Below, piece by piece: positions 15,973 to 51,796 of a DNA stretch of 64,000 bases. Location: positions 2,832,001 to 2,896,000 of the forward strand of contig JAXDDX010000016.1 of the NCBI GenBank assembly GCA_034670405.1, read 5' to 3'. Position 1 is the stretch's first letter. Every line of letters begins with the position of its first letter. The stretch is from Hoplostethus atlanticus (Eukaryota; Chordata; Actinopteri; Trachichthyiformes; Trachichthyidae). Both the position numbers and the translations under genes were made by a program. The notes under the pieces were generated by a model. That model was not told the origin of the DNA. It was given only the letters and a program-made list of their open reading frames with translations, and made no database searches.

Positions 15973-18392
15973 CATGAAAATGTAAAAAATAGTCAGCCGC
16001 CGTATGATACAGGGCACGGGCAGCGAGGTATGGAAAAACAAAGATGACAATGGAAACAGCACCATCTAGAGGTCATCGCATGGAAAACACAGCCAAACTC
16101 ATACATTTACAGCTGGCATTATAAACTAAACCAGTAGTTTCTAAAAGCGGGGTTGGGGACCCCCAGGAGTTCTTGGGGGTGTTCCACAGCAAAACGAGGA
16201 ATAGTTTGATTTCACTATCATTTCATTTTAAGATAGGCTGGTGACAGAATTTTAAGGGTTTCTAAAGGTTTCACTCTCACCAGTAACAGTATTAACATTT
16301 TTCCAGTTCTGTACCAAATCATTTCCAACAAAAATCTTCTCAGATGGAGATTCTGCAAGACAAGACTTCAAAAAGAGGTCTATGGCCAAATGTACCTATC
16401 TGATAGGAAAACAACTGGTGTGGATTTTCTCAAACCAGATAACCACGTTCATCTTCGTCAGGCGGGCAGAAGTGGTCTAAAACTGTAAGGTTGCAAAATA
16501 CTTCAAATATGTTCAAGAATACGCACGCAAGACACCAGTTTGGCTGTTTATTCAGAATAATAGGCTTCAAATATAATGTAAGCAACCAATAAACACACTC
16601 AGGGTGCTGTGTACAGTAAAATATAGTGCAACTCTACCGTAGTATTGGAGGTTGCTCTGGGATACTAAGAGAGAAGAGGATGCCATTCACAGCACAAGCT
16701 CATACATCATTTTGTCCACGCAGAGGGAATACAAGGGAAATAACTATACACACTCTGTAATATGATTTCTATGACTATATAAACCTTGAGTGAATGTGTG
16801 CTGATTGTCTCTCAGCTCACATGCATGAACACACAGCCTCACAACAAAACAGCAGACTCACAGCCAGCAGCAATGCACCATAAACAGACACACATAACCA
16901 CATTCAAGACCAGTCACACTCAAAACCCCAAAACAAAGAAATGCACTAACATGACCTGCAGTTTATCTTCACATACAATCGCTGCATCTAGCTTTATCCC
17001 ATGCTACACTGAAAACATCAAATCTTAAACTGCTCACCCTAGAAGAATAAAGCCTCACTGACTACTATAGATGATTTTGCAATTGCATCTGGTAAGCATT
17101 TTCCACAATGTTTGCAGTGTAGCTTGTAGCTTGTAGTATGCTAGTGCTGAGGAAGAGAGTTTACTGCATGCTTTCTTTCACAGGGAAGGGAGAAAGAGAG
17201 GAGGGACTGAGGTAGAGGAGGAAAGCTAAAGGCAAAAGAAGGTGAGAAATAAATAAGGTAATCTGTTCAACATATCTGTGAAGAGTGAGCTTGTTCAAAA
17301 GGCACTTGGAACACTAGAAAATGTTAAAATAGTGGTGAAATGTAGCAAGCAAAAGCAGTTTGGTTTCAGGTAAAAGATGTGCGTGTGTTTGTAGCTCTAA
17401 CAATAAGGCGGGTCAAGAAGAAAAGCCCTTAACATAATTGAATAAAAACAAAAATAGCCTATTTTCAGGTAAAATACTTCATGTTGGCAATTAAAATCAT
17501 AGTGTGATTAAAATTACAAAAAAGGCATCTCAAGCAACTGTATAAAAGTGATGCATAGCCTTTAGAGCAAAATATGCCAGTCAGTGGTTCAACAGTAACA
17601 AACCCCTTCACTATTATTTCTGGGTGTAACTATCGCAGTGGTATTATATCCTTACCTACTAGCATTGTCGTGTGTCACATTATCTGATTCAGCTGTGGTC
17701 AGAATAGTGGTTTAATTTCATTAGTCCAACTCCCTTCATCCAAAATAAAAAAACAATACACTGCAAATCCTACACACTTCATGCAAATGCACATGGCCTT
17801 CTGATAGGCTAGATTAAATTCTAGCAAAATATACCCATCTAGTACAGCTTTACGTTTGTATTAGTGGTAGATTGTTGGGCAAGCTCAGCCTCCAGCACCT
17901 GCCATACTGCTCTCACTCAGCCAGTACTTTAAGGTCAGAGGACAAAGGCCGATATGGCTCAAGAAAAGATTCGTAGTCATTATTTTGTGTACTCTCCAGT
18001 TCCTTTATGCTTACAAGGCTATTTATAAAAAAGGCATATATCTGTTGTGCATAAAATATTCTAATGCTTTATTTGCCTCACAAATTCATTTGTCTCCTTT
18101 AGGCAATCTGTATGCCATGCCTGATCAGTGGTCTATCCATGTAGTGTGGTGACGGGATGAGAAAGCAGAGTCCGACGGTGGTCATTTCATAGAAGGGACC
18201 TTGAAGTTCATGAAGGATCTGAATGGTCCCATCTCTTTATGCACTAGTAGAGATCCCAGTGCCGACATATTTTCTCAGTGCTATATAAAGGGAAATAAGG
18301 GGCTTCATATGAAACTGACATATCCTTCATGTTATGGTCTAGAGTCTAGACAGAGAAGACCCTTAGTTAAGTGGTCAAGGGTTAGGCATGGG
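15973..18392. other. nmt2 promoter side and fam171a1 3' flank
   Basis: The nmt2 5' UTR and promoter must lie just above 15973. Near 16131-16210 AGTAGTTTCTAAAAGCGGGG and a run of CCCC/GGGGG resemble a hAT-type transposon end. TTTATT at about 18066 is a possible minus-strand poly(A) signal for fam171a1. Short reading frames here show no domain. Confidence 0.5.
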
Positions 18393-34497
<16,105 letters not shown>

Positions 34498-35470
34498 CGT
34501 TGCAGATGTGTGTAACGTTATCAACGCGAACGGTTTAAAAAAAAGTAGCATCCAAATCTTTGCTTCTGAACAACTCACTGACTGCCTACATCAGCGTACA
34601 ATCGGGTATTCCGTAAAGCAGGCGATACTCCATATTTAGGAGCATCAGTATTCCTCCATTTTTGCCTGTCCTGTTCTTCTGTTCCGTTTTGCATCCCCCA
34701 GCCCTTTTGCCGCTCGGTCGATTTTTTTTCATCAACGGACCAGGGTCAGGGAAGAAGACGGCCCCATTCCTCTCTGCCACATGCCCCAGAACAGCACCAA
34801 CAGGCGGCTTACTCCACAAGCAGCTCCGCCAACATCCATGGAGCTCCAGTGCCACCCGCAGGCGCAAAATGGTTTTGACGTTACTGTAGATTCTTCTACG
34901 AATCAATAACCATCCGCGCATTTTGGTGCTATCGGATATATCGTAAAAATGCAATTCCTCCTTGAAATTTCCGATGAGCCATTCAAATGTCGCAAAGTCA
35001 GAGAACATTTGAGTTATGACTCACTGATAACCTTTAACCTTCTCAAGTTTTGTCAGTCAGCTGTAGGAAAACACTTATATGCTCATGCACATTTATTATA
35101 CGTTTATTATACGTTAGCCAGCCTAACTATCGTAACTAACATTTGTGTAAATTAACCTCGCTGAATCAGCTTGTTAAGTTGCTTCCAGGTTTGTTCCAGG
35201 TTTGATTTTCCAACGAAATGGACACGTGAACGCTATGCTGTTTAGCACTTAGAGGTCCCGGATTTCAGACCTTCCCACCAGCACGTTGACGCACAATGTT
35301 ATGACGAGAGGTATGAAAACGTTTGACTTGCTTTTATTTGATGTCTTCTATACAATTGCCTTTACCATTATATTGCTTTTACCCTTCAGTATTATCTTGT
35401 GGTGCCTATTTTGTTTTTATTTGTTCTAGTTTATTTTATGAGTATGACGTTTGCTGTTATTTGGGGGTGG
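34498..35470. other. fam171a1 5' flank
   Basis: The fam171a1 5' UTR and promoter should lie just above 34497. A 140-codon minus-strand frame at 34586-35008 shows no domain and is probably chance. Nothing else is recognised. Confidence 0.5.
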
Positions 35471-35477
35471 GGGTGAC

Positions 35478-35610
35478 AGGGCCTTCTACATCGCTGCCCC
35501 CTCCCTCTGGAACTCTCTCCTCAACACATCCGGGACTCCACCTCATTCCCCTCCTTACAAACATCCCTTAAAACACACCGTTTTAAAATTGCTTTTAATG
35601 TCTGCACCTT
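35478..35610 (+). mobile_element. Frameshifted LINE reverse-transcriptase tail
   Basis: One frame reads RAFYIAAPSLWNSL. A shift near 35526 continues as HIRDSTSFPSLQTSLKTHRF then KIAFN. This is the C-terminal signature of fish CR1/L2/Rex-type reverse transcriptases (AAPxLWNSLP...SFKxxLKTHLF). It is a decayed fragment. Confidence 0.85.
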
Positions 35611-35805
35611 GGTTTTAAATGTATCATAATTTTCTTTTTGCCAACAAAATGTTTTTAGAGAGTATTAAAGTAGAGTAATAACACAGAGTGTGTCTGTGAG
35701 TTTCCTCATTGGCAACAGTAATAATAATAATACATCTGATTCTTCTGTTTAGACTAAGAGATTCGCTTCAATGTCTGCATGACCTGGATCTGGCAGCCCT
35801 AAGAG

Positions 35806-36256
35806 ATGAAGCACTCTACCGTTATCACACTGATTCTCAGTATCTTCTGGGCCTCTTCACAAGGTAAAAATGAGTGTTAAAAGTACTACTCATCTGTTGT
35901 GGTTAACATTAATAGTAAATATGTGGCAACATGGTAACAGAGATGAGCTAAAAAAAAAAATCCTTTCTATCGTCGTATGATTCTCCTGGACTGCTGAAAT
36001 AGTAATACAGATTATTAAAGCCTGAAAGAAAAATAGATGGAAAAGAGCCTGTACCTTTTGATTGTGATGGGGTTATACTAATAGTTTTAATAATCATTGT
36101 TTTATAATTGTCTTCTATTTACACTGTATTATTTTTCAGTTCTGCATGAAGTTATCGTCATTGTGGGCTGTTCCTTAAATGACACCGAGGTACAATTGAC
36201 GGTGAAGAGTTATGTTGATTTCCCAAGACAAGAGGTTGAATACACTCGGCCCACAT
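35806..36256 (+). pseudogene. Orphan exons resembling an MHC class II alpha chain (signal peptide and part of alpha-1)
   Basis: Exon 35806-35863 encodes a signal peptide, MKHSTVITLILSIFWASSQ, with a Kozak-like start and a GTAAAA donor. Exon 36140-36256, in matching phase, encodes VLHEVIVIVGCSLND, then TEVQLTVKSYVDFPRQEVEY and TRPT before a strong GTGAGT donor. The spacing of the early Cys, the YVDF and the QEVEYT block resembles the first domain of class II alpha chains, but the domain stops after about 40 residues. No immunoglobulin, transmembrane or remaining alpha-1 exon is seen downstream. It may be a relic, or an alternative 5' end of the SPSB gene, since the phase fits its first exon. 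The family call is tentative. Confidence 0.4.
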
Positions 36257-36378
36257 GTGAGTTTTTTCATGTGTATCCTTTGGCATAATCGTTTCACATG
36301 CACACACCCTATCACCCCTATCAACAGGGCGAATGTGAGCCAACAAGTTAAGGTAAGGCTTTACTTTTAACAATAATC

Positions 36379-36600
36379 TGGGCGTCATAGTGGCTCAGTG
36401 GTCTAAGGCACATACCATACAACTGCAACATCCTGGGTTCAAATACGACCAGGGACCATTGTCGCATGTCATTCCTCCTGTATCTGTCAGCATTTCATGA
36501 TAATTGAGGTATGAGGCCATTTATCTGTCTGAGAATCCCTCTGTCCTACAGGCTTTAAATACAGGACAGATGCTGGTGGGGATTCACATGAGAATACTGT
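36379..36600 (+). mobile_element. tRNA-derived SINE
   Basis: AGTGGCTCAGTGGTCTAAGG resembles an A box and GGGTTCAAATAC a B box, about 35 bases apart. GACCATTGTCGCATGTCATTC follows, a well-known body of fish SINEs. GGTCTAAGGC suggests a tRNA-Leu-like ancestor. Confidence 0.75.
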
Positions 36601-37860
36601 CCTGATCTGTCAATCTCCTCACTTACCTACACTATATAAGTACTTACAATATATATTCATTTGACAAATTTGATTGTACAATTTGATCATCCCAAAAGCC
36701 CAGTATTGTTGATTAATATAAATCCAAATTTCAGCAAAACATCACGACTGGTTTCCTCCCTTCTAAGGTGACAGCCCACTACCCCTCTTCTCTTGTGCGC
36801 ACGCGCCGCCAGGAAAAATGAGTCGCTTTTGGTTCTATTTTCTCTTTCTATTCTTATCAATTAAAAGTCCGAGTTTGGTCCTCTTCGTTTGCTTCGCCGT
36901 CTACGTATACATTCATTACAGAACGCGTTAAAACAGCACCGGGGAAATGAGAAACGAATGGGGTATATCAACGGCACAACAAGTCTGTAATCTTCACTGT
37001 AGATGCAGACCGGACCTGCAGAAAACAGGCAGCGAGCAAACACATTGGCCTAATTTCGTTTTTGCTTCTTTTTTTTCATATCCACCGACTGACAAGCACG
37101 TCAACGGATCTCACGTCCTTGGCACCGCTGCTCTGTGGCGTCAGTCTCAAGGGATGGGACTGTGGTGTTCCCGCTACGGAGGTCGTCCTAATATCACCAA
37201 AACACCGGACGGACGACACACGGTTACGTTACGTACGATAACAGGGCGGCGAGACGCACGAGCTGCTTGATAAGAGGCTTTTATAAAAACGCGCACATGG
37301 GGTTTGTCAGACGTTAAACTCAACATCCAGAAGAAAGGATATATCCAACCACTCGGTAAGCTGAAAAAACAACTAAATGAAACCGTATAGGCATTTAAGG
37401 ATAAAGACACTTACTTACTTCTGATGACACAGATGTTACTGACCTGTTCCAAGAGGTGAAATAAATCTTTAATTGTGTAGATGTAGAGAGAATTTGCTTT
37501 GCTTTACTTAACTTTGTTTAAGGTGAAAATCCACCTGAAAAAAAGGTGTTTATCTCATAGCTGTAAACAAAACAACCAAGACTCTAATCTGTGAAGACCA
37601 TCATCATGATATCATGATTGAGTGGTGCACTGACAAAGAATGAGAGACAGTTCCAAGGATGTGGCATTTGTAATTCAGAACTGGTTTGCACTACCACTAC
37701 ATCTCATTTTGGGGATGAAAGCTTAGATTTAACTCTTGCTTCACAAATATTAACTAAACTGCCCTAGATCATAAGGAAAACATCTGTGGATTCTGTTAGG
37801 ATGCATTTCCCCTTTGAGAGATTAATTGCATCTTTGTTCAAGTCTCATGTTGTTTGTTCT
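36601..37860. other. SPSB upstream region
   Basis: No exon is identified with confidence. A GC-rich stretch with several CpGs at about 36780-37260 could be the SPSB promoter. The ACAG acceptor at 37866-37869 shows that a spliced 5' exon lies upstream. Confidence 0.4.
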
Positions 37861-37948
37861 CTCCACAGTTCTGCTCTGGGAACACCTGAGGCTCAATTCC
37901 CCATATAGCTGTGTTAATTCGTGGGAGTGTAGACTACTGTTTGTACCA

Positions 37949-38954
37949 ATGGGCCTTAAACTGTCGGTCTGGCTGTATGGTGTGACAACTGACAGCCCTC
38001 CCTCCTCTTCATCAGCCTTCCCTCCACTGGCTGTCCCTGCCTCCTCTCGCCTGGCAGTCGCGCTGAACTCTTCTCCGGTTTCCCCAGGAGACAGACGGTC
38101 ACATTGGAGCGCCACCTACTGTTCCCCTCACTTCATGCTCTCTGCCTGTGGAGAGGAAGTGACACGCACACCTGTTGAACAGAGCAGCGATGGGGTGAGG
38201 GCGGAGATGGGGGTTAAGAGTGGACTGCATCTGTGGGAGGTACTGTGGAATCCCACGCACAGAGGAAGTCATGCTGTGATTGGCATTTCCAGTCAGAACT
38301 GCCCTCTGCAAGCCTTGGGGTACAATGCGCTGGTGGGTGGAGACTCCCAGTCCTGGGGCTGGGAACTCAAAACCAACCAGCTTTGGCATGGCGGTCAGAG
38401 TCTGGGAATGTATCCAGGAGAAAGGAAGAGGTGTCACTCTAAGGGTGAAAAGTCTGTCAAGTCACAGTCTCGCACATCACCGCAGATCCAGACCAGCTCA
38501 GAGAGGCCAGGGGCACCTCTCCCTGTCCCTGAGCGCGTCCTACTGGTGTTGGATGCTGACGCAGGGACCCTGGGATACGTTGTTGATGGCTGCTTCCTTG
38601 GCATAGCATTTCAGGATCTCCCTCGGGGGGTGGAGCTGTTCCCAGCGGTGAGCAGTGTAAGGGGAGGGGCCACCATACGACTACGCTACCTCAACGGTGC
38701 CACACGTGAGTGTCGTATTACACAGATCTGTTAGTGGCAGGAGCAATAACAAGTAGCAATAACAATATACCACATATACAAAACTGACTTTTCTCTCTCT
38801 TTCTCTCTATGTCTCTCCCTCAGGCGATCCTCCTGCATTGATGGCTTTATGTGGGCTGGCCATCCAACAGTTTTTAGGGCAACAGAGGCAGAATCAAACA
38901 GACAAACTGCCTCTACCCCCTGTGCTCCAGAACTACCTGCTTCCCAGCCTATAA
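37949..38954 (+). CDS. SPRY domain-containing SOCS box protein (SPSB family), divergent
   Basis: SPSB proteins bind short peptide motifs through a SPRY domain and recruit Elongin B/C-Cullin 5 through a SOCS box, giving an E3 ubiquitin ligase. Coding exons are 37949-38705 and 38824-38954, 295 residues. The start MGLKLSVWLYG has a good context (ACCAATGG) and matches the MG start of the family. SPRY core: WSATYCSPHFMLS, TPVEQSSDGVRAEMG, GLHLWEVLW, RGSHAVIGISS, YNALVGGDSQSWGWEL, LVLDADAGTLGYVVDG, VELFPAVSS and IRLRYLNG. The SOCS box has LMALCGLAI and LPLPPVLQNYLL. A basic/Ser-rich insert of about 25 residues (KRCHSKGEKSVKSQ...) splits the SPRY domain. The usual AVWG near the end of SPRY reads SVRG. 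Closest to SPSB2/SPSB1/4 by eye; paralogue not settled. Confidence 0.87.
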
Positions 38955-38984
38955 CCTGCTCTTACACACATACACACACATATA

Positions 38985-39345
38985 GACACACACACATCTC
39001 CCAGGCCTTTCTGTGTGGAGTTTGCATGTTCTCCCCATGCTCAAATGGGGTCTTCTTTCACAATAAGGTCCCCAATTGAAAAACATGCAAGAAGATCGCC
39101 ATCTCCTGTCCTGTCCCTGACCAAGACGTGGACCCAAGATCTGGAGCTGTTGGTCCCCAGGCGCCGACACAGAGGGCTGCCCACTGCTCCTGGCTGCCCC
39201 TGGATGGGTTAAATGCAGAGGACAAATTTCCACAGCCACCCTCCCTGCATGCGTGTGTGTGTTTGGCGGCCACCACTTACTGCATGCTGTGTGTGTGTCA
39301 ACAAAAAAATGTGGACTAATAAAGTGTGTTCTTCTTCTTCTACAC
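38985..39345 (+). repeat. Composite teleost repeat supplying a poly(A) signal downstream of SPSB
   Basis: CCTTTCTGTGTGGAGTTTGC, then GGGTTAAATGCAGAGGACAA, and finally AATAAAGTGTG with a (TTC)n tail. These are standard words of abundant fish repeats. The AATAAA at about 39319 is a good terminal signal within 370 bases of the SPSB stop. Confidence 0.65.
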
Positions 39346-39829
39346 ACTCAATAGGAAAGCTTGTGTCAGTGGCTGCACAGTGTTCCCGAATCCATTTCCT
39401 TTTTCATGAAAAAAAAACCCTAATTCATATGACGCAATGGCAAGATATATGTATTTATTATTTATCTTATTTATTGCTATTTATACAATTTAACTTGGAG
39501 TGTTCTTCTTTTCTGTATAAAATACATTTCTCAGTCTGTTTTAATTTTACTTTGTCATTTCTGCTTTTCTACATTTTACATCCTTATACAACAACTTGGA
39601 GAATGGAAATCCTTTTTGCGTTTTTAGCGTTTTTAGCGGTTGTGGTGTGAAAGCTTCCCTTTAAGAACACTAAGATTAGTCAGTTCCCCTACACATAGGC
39701 CAATAAACTTCCATCTACTTTCAATTACTGGAGGGCTGATAGACGTACAGACATAACAGACAAACAAAAATACAGAAACAAGGTTGCACAGAAAAGAAGA
39801 GGACAGCGGTAAAAACAAGAACAATAGAA

Positions 39830-40330
39830 GGAAAGAGAAACATCATTACATTAAAGTAGGTCTGTGGAAAGAGGTCTGAAGAAGTGATTTAAAAGACAAC
39901 GCTAGTACTGTGTGCCTGAGCTCCTTGTACCAAACAATAAGTAGACCAGTTTCTTTTAGCCTTAAATTTAGATTTAGGGTGGGGTGATGTGATGTGATTG
40001 CTTCTTTTAGCACCAGTTAAAATCCTAGCTGCTGCCTTCTGTATAAGCTAGAGATGTTGGACTTCTGAATTAGGCAGGAATAAATAGGGTAAATCTGAAT
40101 GTCTTTCTGAATGTCCAGATTGTTAAACGATAGAAACAGATCCATTTTATAAATGGTTCTTAATGGAAAGGAACAAGACTGCCCATCTCTCTTTACATGA
40201 ACATCAAAGGTTAGGTCAGGATCAAAGATGACCCCTAGGTTTCTGGCTACTGACTTTATATTAACTGATACAGTGACAAGGTCATTCTGAATTTATATCA
40301 TAAGGTCCAAATAGTACTTTTTTGTTCCAC
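39830..40330 (-). mobile_element. LINE reverse-transcriptase fragment
   Basis: On the minus strand one frame reads VARNLGVIFDPDLTFDVHVK, then the weakly kept PLRTIYKMDLFLSFNNLDI. After a shift it reads AARILTGAKRSNHIT. NLGVIFD.DL.F..HV and AAR.LT...R..HIT are diagnostic of the C-terminal region of fish CR1/L2/Rex-type reverse transcriptases. Frameshifts and stops show it is dead. Confidence 0.85.
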
Positions 40331-41098
40331 TTCCAACCATCTGAGGGTGTCATGGCTGTTTTGGTAAGTAGTAGTTTGAAAAGAGCTCTGTGTATGCAGC
40401 TCTATGGGGGACTTGAGGGGACTTGCTCCCACATACTACTACTTACCACTTAAGTTCAGTTTACTCACGTTTTAAATTTATGGAATAGTATACCTACCTT
40501 TTTGGCCTGACATACATCTTTATGATATAAATCCATAGTATTCATTAAAAAGTATCAGGCTAGTTATATGAGGATTGTGTCTTTATGGAAGAAACAAATG
40601 AATGTGTTTCTAAAAGTATAAGTGAGTTTGGTTTATATGGGTGTTATCATGATCACCAACTGGATGTCATGTCATCCACTTTTTTTATTTTGGGACCAGA
40701 GATGGACGGAGCGCGCCACGCCTGTTGCGCACGAGCAGGACCTCACGCGCAAGAAAGAGGCGCACTGGAAGATGAGCTCTCCGGCGGGAAATCTTGATAA
40801 CCACTGCAATTATTTTCCACTACATAGTTGTTTTTATTACCATATCTCCATTATAATTCAGATTTAACCAAAAGAAGCCCCAACATCTTATGTAAGTACA
40901 CTAACTGAATGAAGACTGCAAATAAACACTTGTTTGCTCCACTAATCTGCTGAATGAGTTAGCTGTTTACTTATTAACCTGTTGCTACAGCTAGCTAGTT
41001 GGCAAGCCAGGCAAATGCAAAGAGCTTTAATAATTTAATAAATAATGTAGAGCGTCAAACTAATAACTTAATTGACTGATTCTGTGTAGACGTACTAC
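40331..41098 (+). promoter_or_regulatory. msh5: msh5 upstream region and 5' UTR
   Basis: A CpG-bearing stretch at 40700-40800 is the likely 5' UTR/promoter zone. The coding exon follows an acceptor-like TGTGTAG at about 41084-41090, which implies a noncoding first exon. No TATA box is evident. Confidence 0.4.
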
Positions 41099-49291
<8,193 letters not shown>

Positions 49292-49767
49292 AGTCAGCTG
49301 TACTGCTGTACCTGCAAACAGAAATCTACACTGCGATGGTTCATTCACTGTGGGAGAGTAGACTTTTACTGAGGTTACACCTATAGACAGGATACATTTA
49401 TCTAGGGGGAATATTAATCATTATTTACATTTATGTTTTGGATAAAGCATAACACGAAAGCTGTATTTGTGGGAAATGTTTTTTGTTGTACCATCTTTTC
49501 CATATTTTGTTCATTATCATTATTGAAATATGTACAATTCCAAATCCTCAATAAACATGCTACAAAAAAAGGGTTGCTATTTAACTAGATTATTAGTGCA
49601 TTTTATCCCATCGTTTACCTAGTGTTTTCTAATCCAGTTGTGTGTCAAAAAATGATTCTGTGTTTAAATAATGGTTAGGTTTTCACCATGTGGTGGTTGT
49701 CCTTTCAACAAACACTTGACAGTCTTTGGATGTGTCCTTTTTGACAGCACAAAGAGATGCAGGTTTC
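49292..49767. other. Convergent 3' region of msh5 and the Ly6 gene
   Basis: The msh5 AATAAA at 49550 leaves about 210 bases before the Ly6 stop codon on the other strand. I see no clear Ly6 poly(A) signal, so the two 3' UTRs may overlap. Confidence 0.5.
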
Positions 49768-51796
49768 TTATTGTGATCCTGTTGAAGCTTCGGTGACGCT
49801 CCAGATGGCAAGAAGAGCCACGGTCAGATACAGTATGTTGATTGGGAGTTTGTGTGCTGCGTTGCAGAAGGGTGTGTCGCAGCAGTACTTGGTCATGACG
49901 TAGACGGTAGTGTTGGAGAAGAGCTCCACAGTGGTCACTGTCTCACATTCCTCTGTCTTCACACAACCCAGGGTTTTAATGTCCAGAGCATCGGCTAGGG
50001 AGACACACCCAGACAGAGACATGGTGATGGTATTCAGTGTAACGTGATACAGTACTGTCTGTTAACCCCTTAGGTGTCTCACGCACACACACACACACAC
50101 AGATCAGAAACAATCCTGAAATGTCTTGAGAGGCCACACAGACACACTCACATGCAGACACACATGCTCTTATCTGACCTGTGTACCTAATGTCCAAAGA
50201 CTGCACATCCACTACAACAGTCCACATACACGCAAACACAGATCCGTGACATACCTGCCTTCCCTCGGCCAGTGTAGCACCTCTCCCCAGAGCTGCAGTT
50301 GGTGGTGGTGGTGTAGCAGGCGTCCCAGAAGCCCAGGACACAGCGGAAACACTCCAGCAACTCCTCCTCCTCATATTCCAGCTGCTCCAGGAGCTGCTCT
50401 GCCTGCTCCTCTTCCTCACCTGAGCCCACAGAACGTCACAAAGACATTTTTACATGATTGCTGGTTCATTGTTTAGATTGTGCTGAATGTGTCGTTGAAT
50501 AAGTGGAGACCCGTTCGAAGCATTTTGCCATAGCAATGGTCTGGAATTTGTTTCTTTGAGTAAGAAGTGTTATACAGTGAGCTAAGTATTTGGCGAGCAA
50601 CTTGTTTTTATACTCAGACATTGAAGAAAAAAGGATCAGAAGAAAATACACTGAAGAAGCTACACTGGAGCATCCTAATCACATCATAGTTTACTCAAAG
50701 CACGTCATACTGCATACTGCCTTACAATAATTTAGGTGAGTGAGTGAGTCACAACTTAATTCCTCTCTAGATATTTTGAAATGCAAGATATTTAGACTAC
50801 ATACTAAAATTGAGTTTTATTAAATATAGTCTGGCTCGTCTTGGCTTCCTAAAATTAGTGACCATGAACAAAAATTCGAACTAATATGGCTGAAAACCTG
50901 AACAATCTGCATTTCAATCTCATAGTCATTGTGTCATTTCACCCTCAAATAACCTTAATGGCAAACCTCACAGGAGCCTAAAAGCCAAAAGCCTGACAAG
51001 TGTGTTGCTATACAAGCACTAATGGAGCTCACTGCATGACTTCCTGACTTAAGGTTTAGAGTTCATTCTTAGAGCTGATCCAATTGTTAAATGGCAGGCA
51101 TGTACTGCTAGGCCACTGATGGAAAACTGCTAATCTTGTTCCCTGGTCATAAGAGGAGTTTCAGTGAGACTCACAATCCTTATCCCCTCTCATCTTAGCC
51201 ACTGCTAGCTTGGGTGAGCTAGTAGGCAGAGAGTAGAGAGGTGGGGTGCACTTACAGAGCATAACAGCTGTGTGGGGAGCAGAGACATATTCTCTAGTGT
51301 GTTTGAGTCCTTTAGTATTCCTTATATTAACATTTAGCCTATCTGTATGCTGTGATTTATATGAAACCTTCGTCAAATCCCTCAAAATCCCTCAAAATCC
51401 CTCACAGAAAGAGTTTGCCAGCATGACACAACACGGACCTTGACCATTATAAAAGAAATACGACATCCAGATTTAGTATTGGTTTTGTATAGAAATACAT
51501 ACATACATACATTTTTTATTTTTTTATATTATGTTTAATATCAGCATGGCTTCCAGTTGGCAGTCTTTTTTTGACAGAGTAAACAACTGTTGCTAATGAG
51601 GGAACCATTGACCAATAATATAAAATACTTTTTATTTCCAAGTGTTGACATTTGAAGATTTATTAACTTTCAGAGCAGAGGATACCGTTATTAACATTGT
51701 TAGGTCTACGCCTACTATGAACCCACACTACCTTGTCTTACCTTGAGTAGGTGTGAGAATCATAATGACAAAAACACAGAATATGAATCCTTTCAT
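49768..51796 (-). CDS. Ly6/uPAR-family GPI-anchored protein with an acidic N-terminal stalk
   Basis: A small secreted three-finger protein that is probably GPI-linked at the cell surface. Three exons join in frame: 51742-51796, 50255-50419 and 49768-49994, 148 residues. Exon 1 encodes a signal peptide (MKGFIFCVFVIMILTPTQ). Then comes an unusually acidic stalk of about 23 residues (GEEEEQAEQLLEQLEYEEEE). The domain has ten cysteines in the LU order: ECFRC, DAC, NC, RC, GC, EEC, YCC, and the closing FCN. The C-terminal hydrophobic stretch (INILYLTVALLAIWSV) fits a GPI signal. An NTT sequon may be glycosylated. It faces msh5 tail to tail; LY6G genes and MSH5 are also linked in mammals. The orthologue is not identifiable by eye, and the ligand is unknown. 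Confidence 0.88.

Noticed and set aside
34586..35008. 140-codon minus-strand frame upstream of fam171a1
   Set aside because: No domain, not joined to the fam171a1 signal-peptide exon by a credible splice; probably chance in its 5' flank.
37826..37948. SPSB start upstream of 37949
   Set aside because: The open frame upstream crosses the acceptor at 37869, and the in-exon extension matches no SPSB protein. The MG start at 37949 fits the family.
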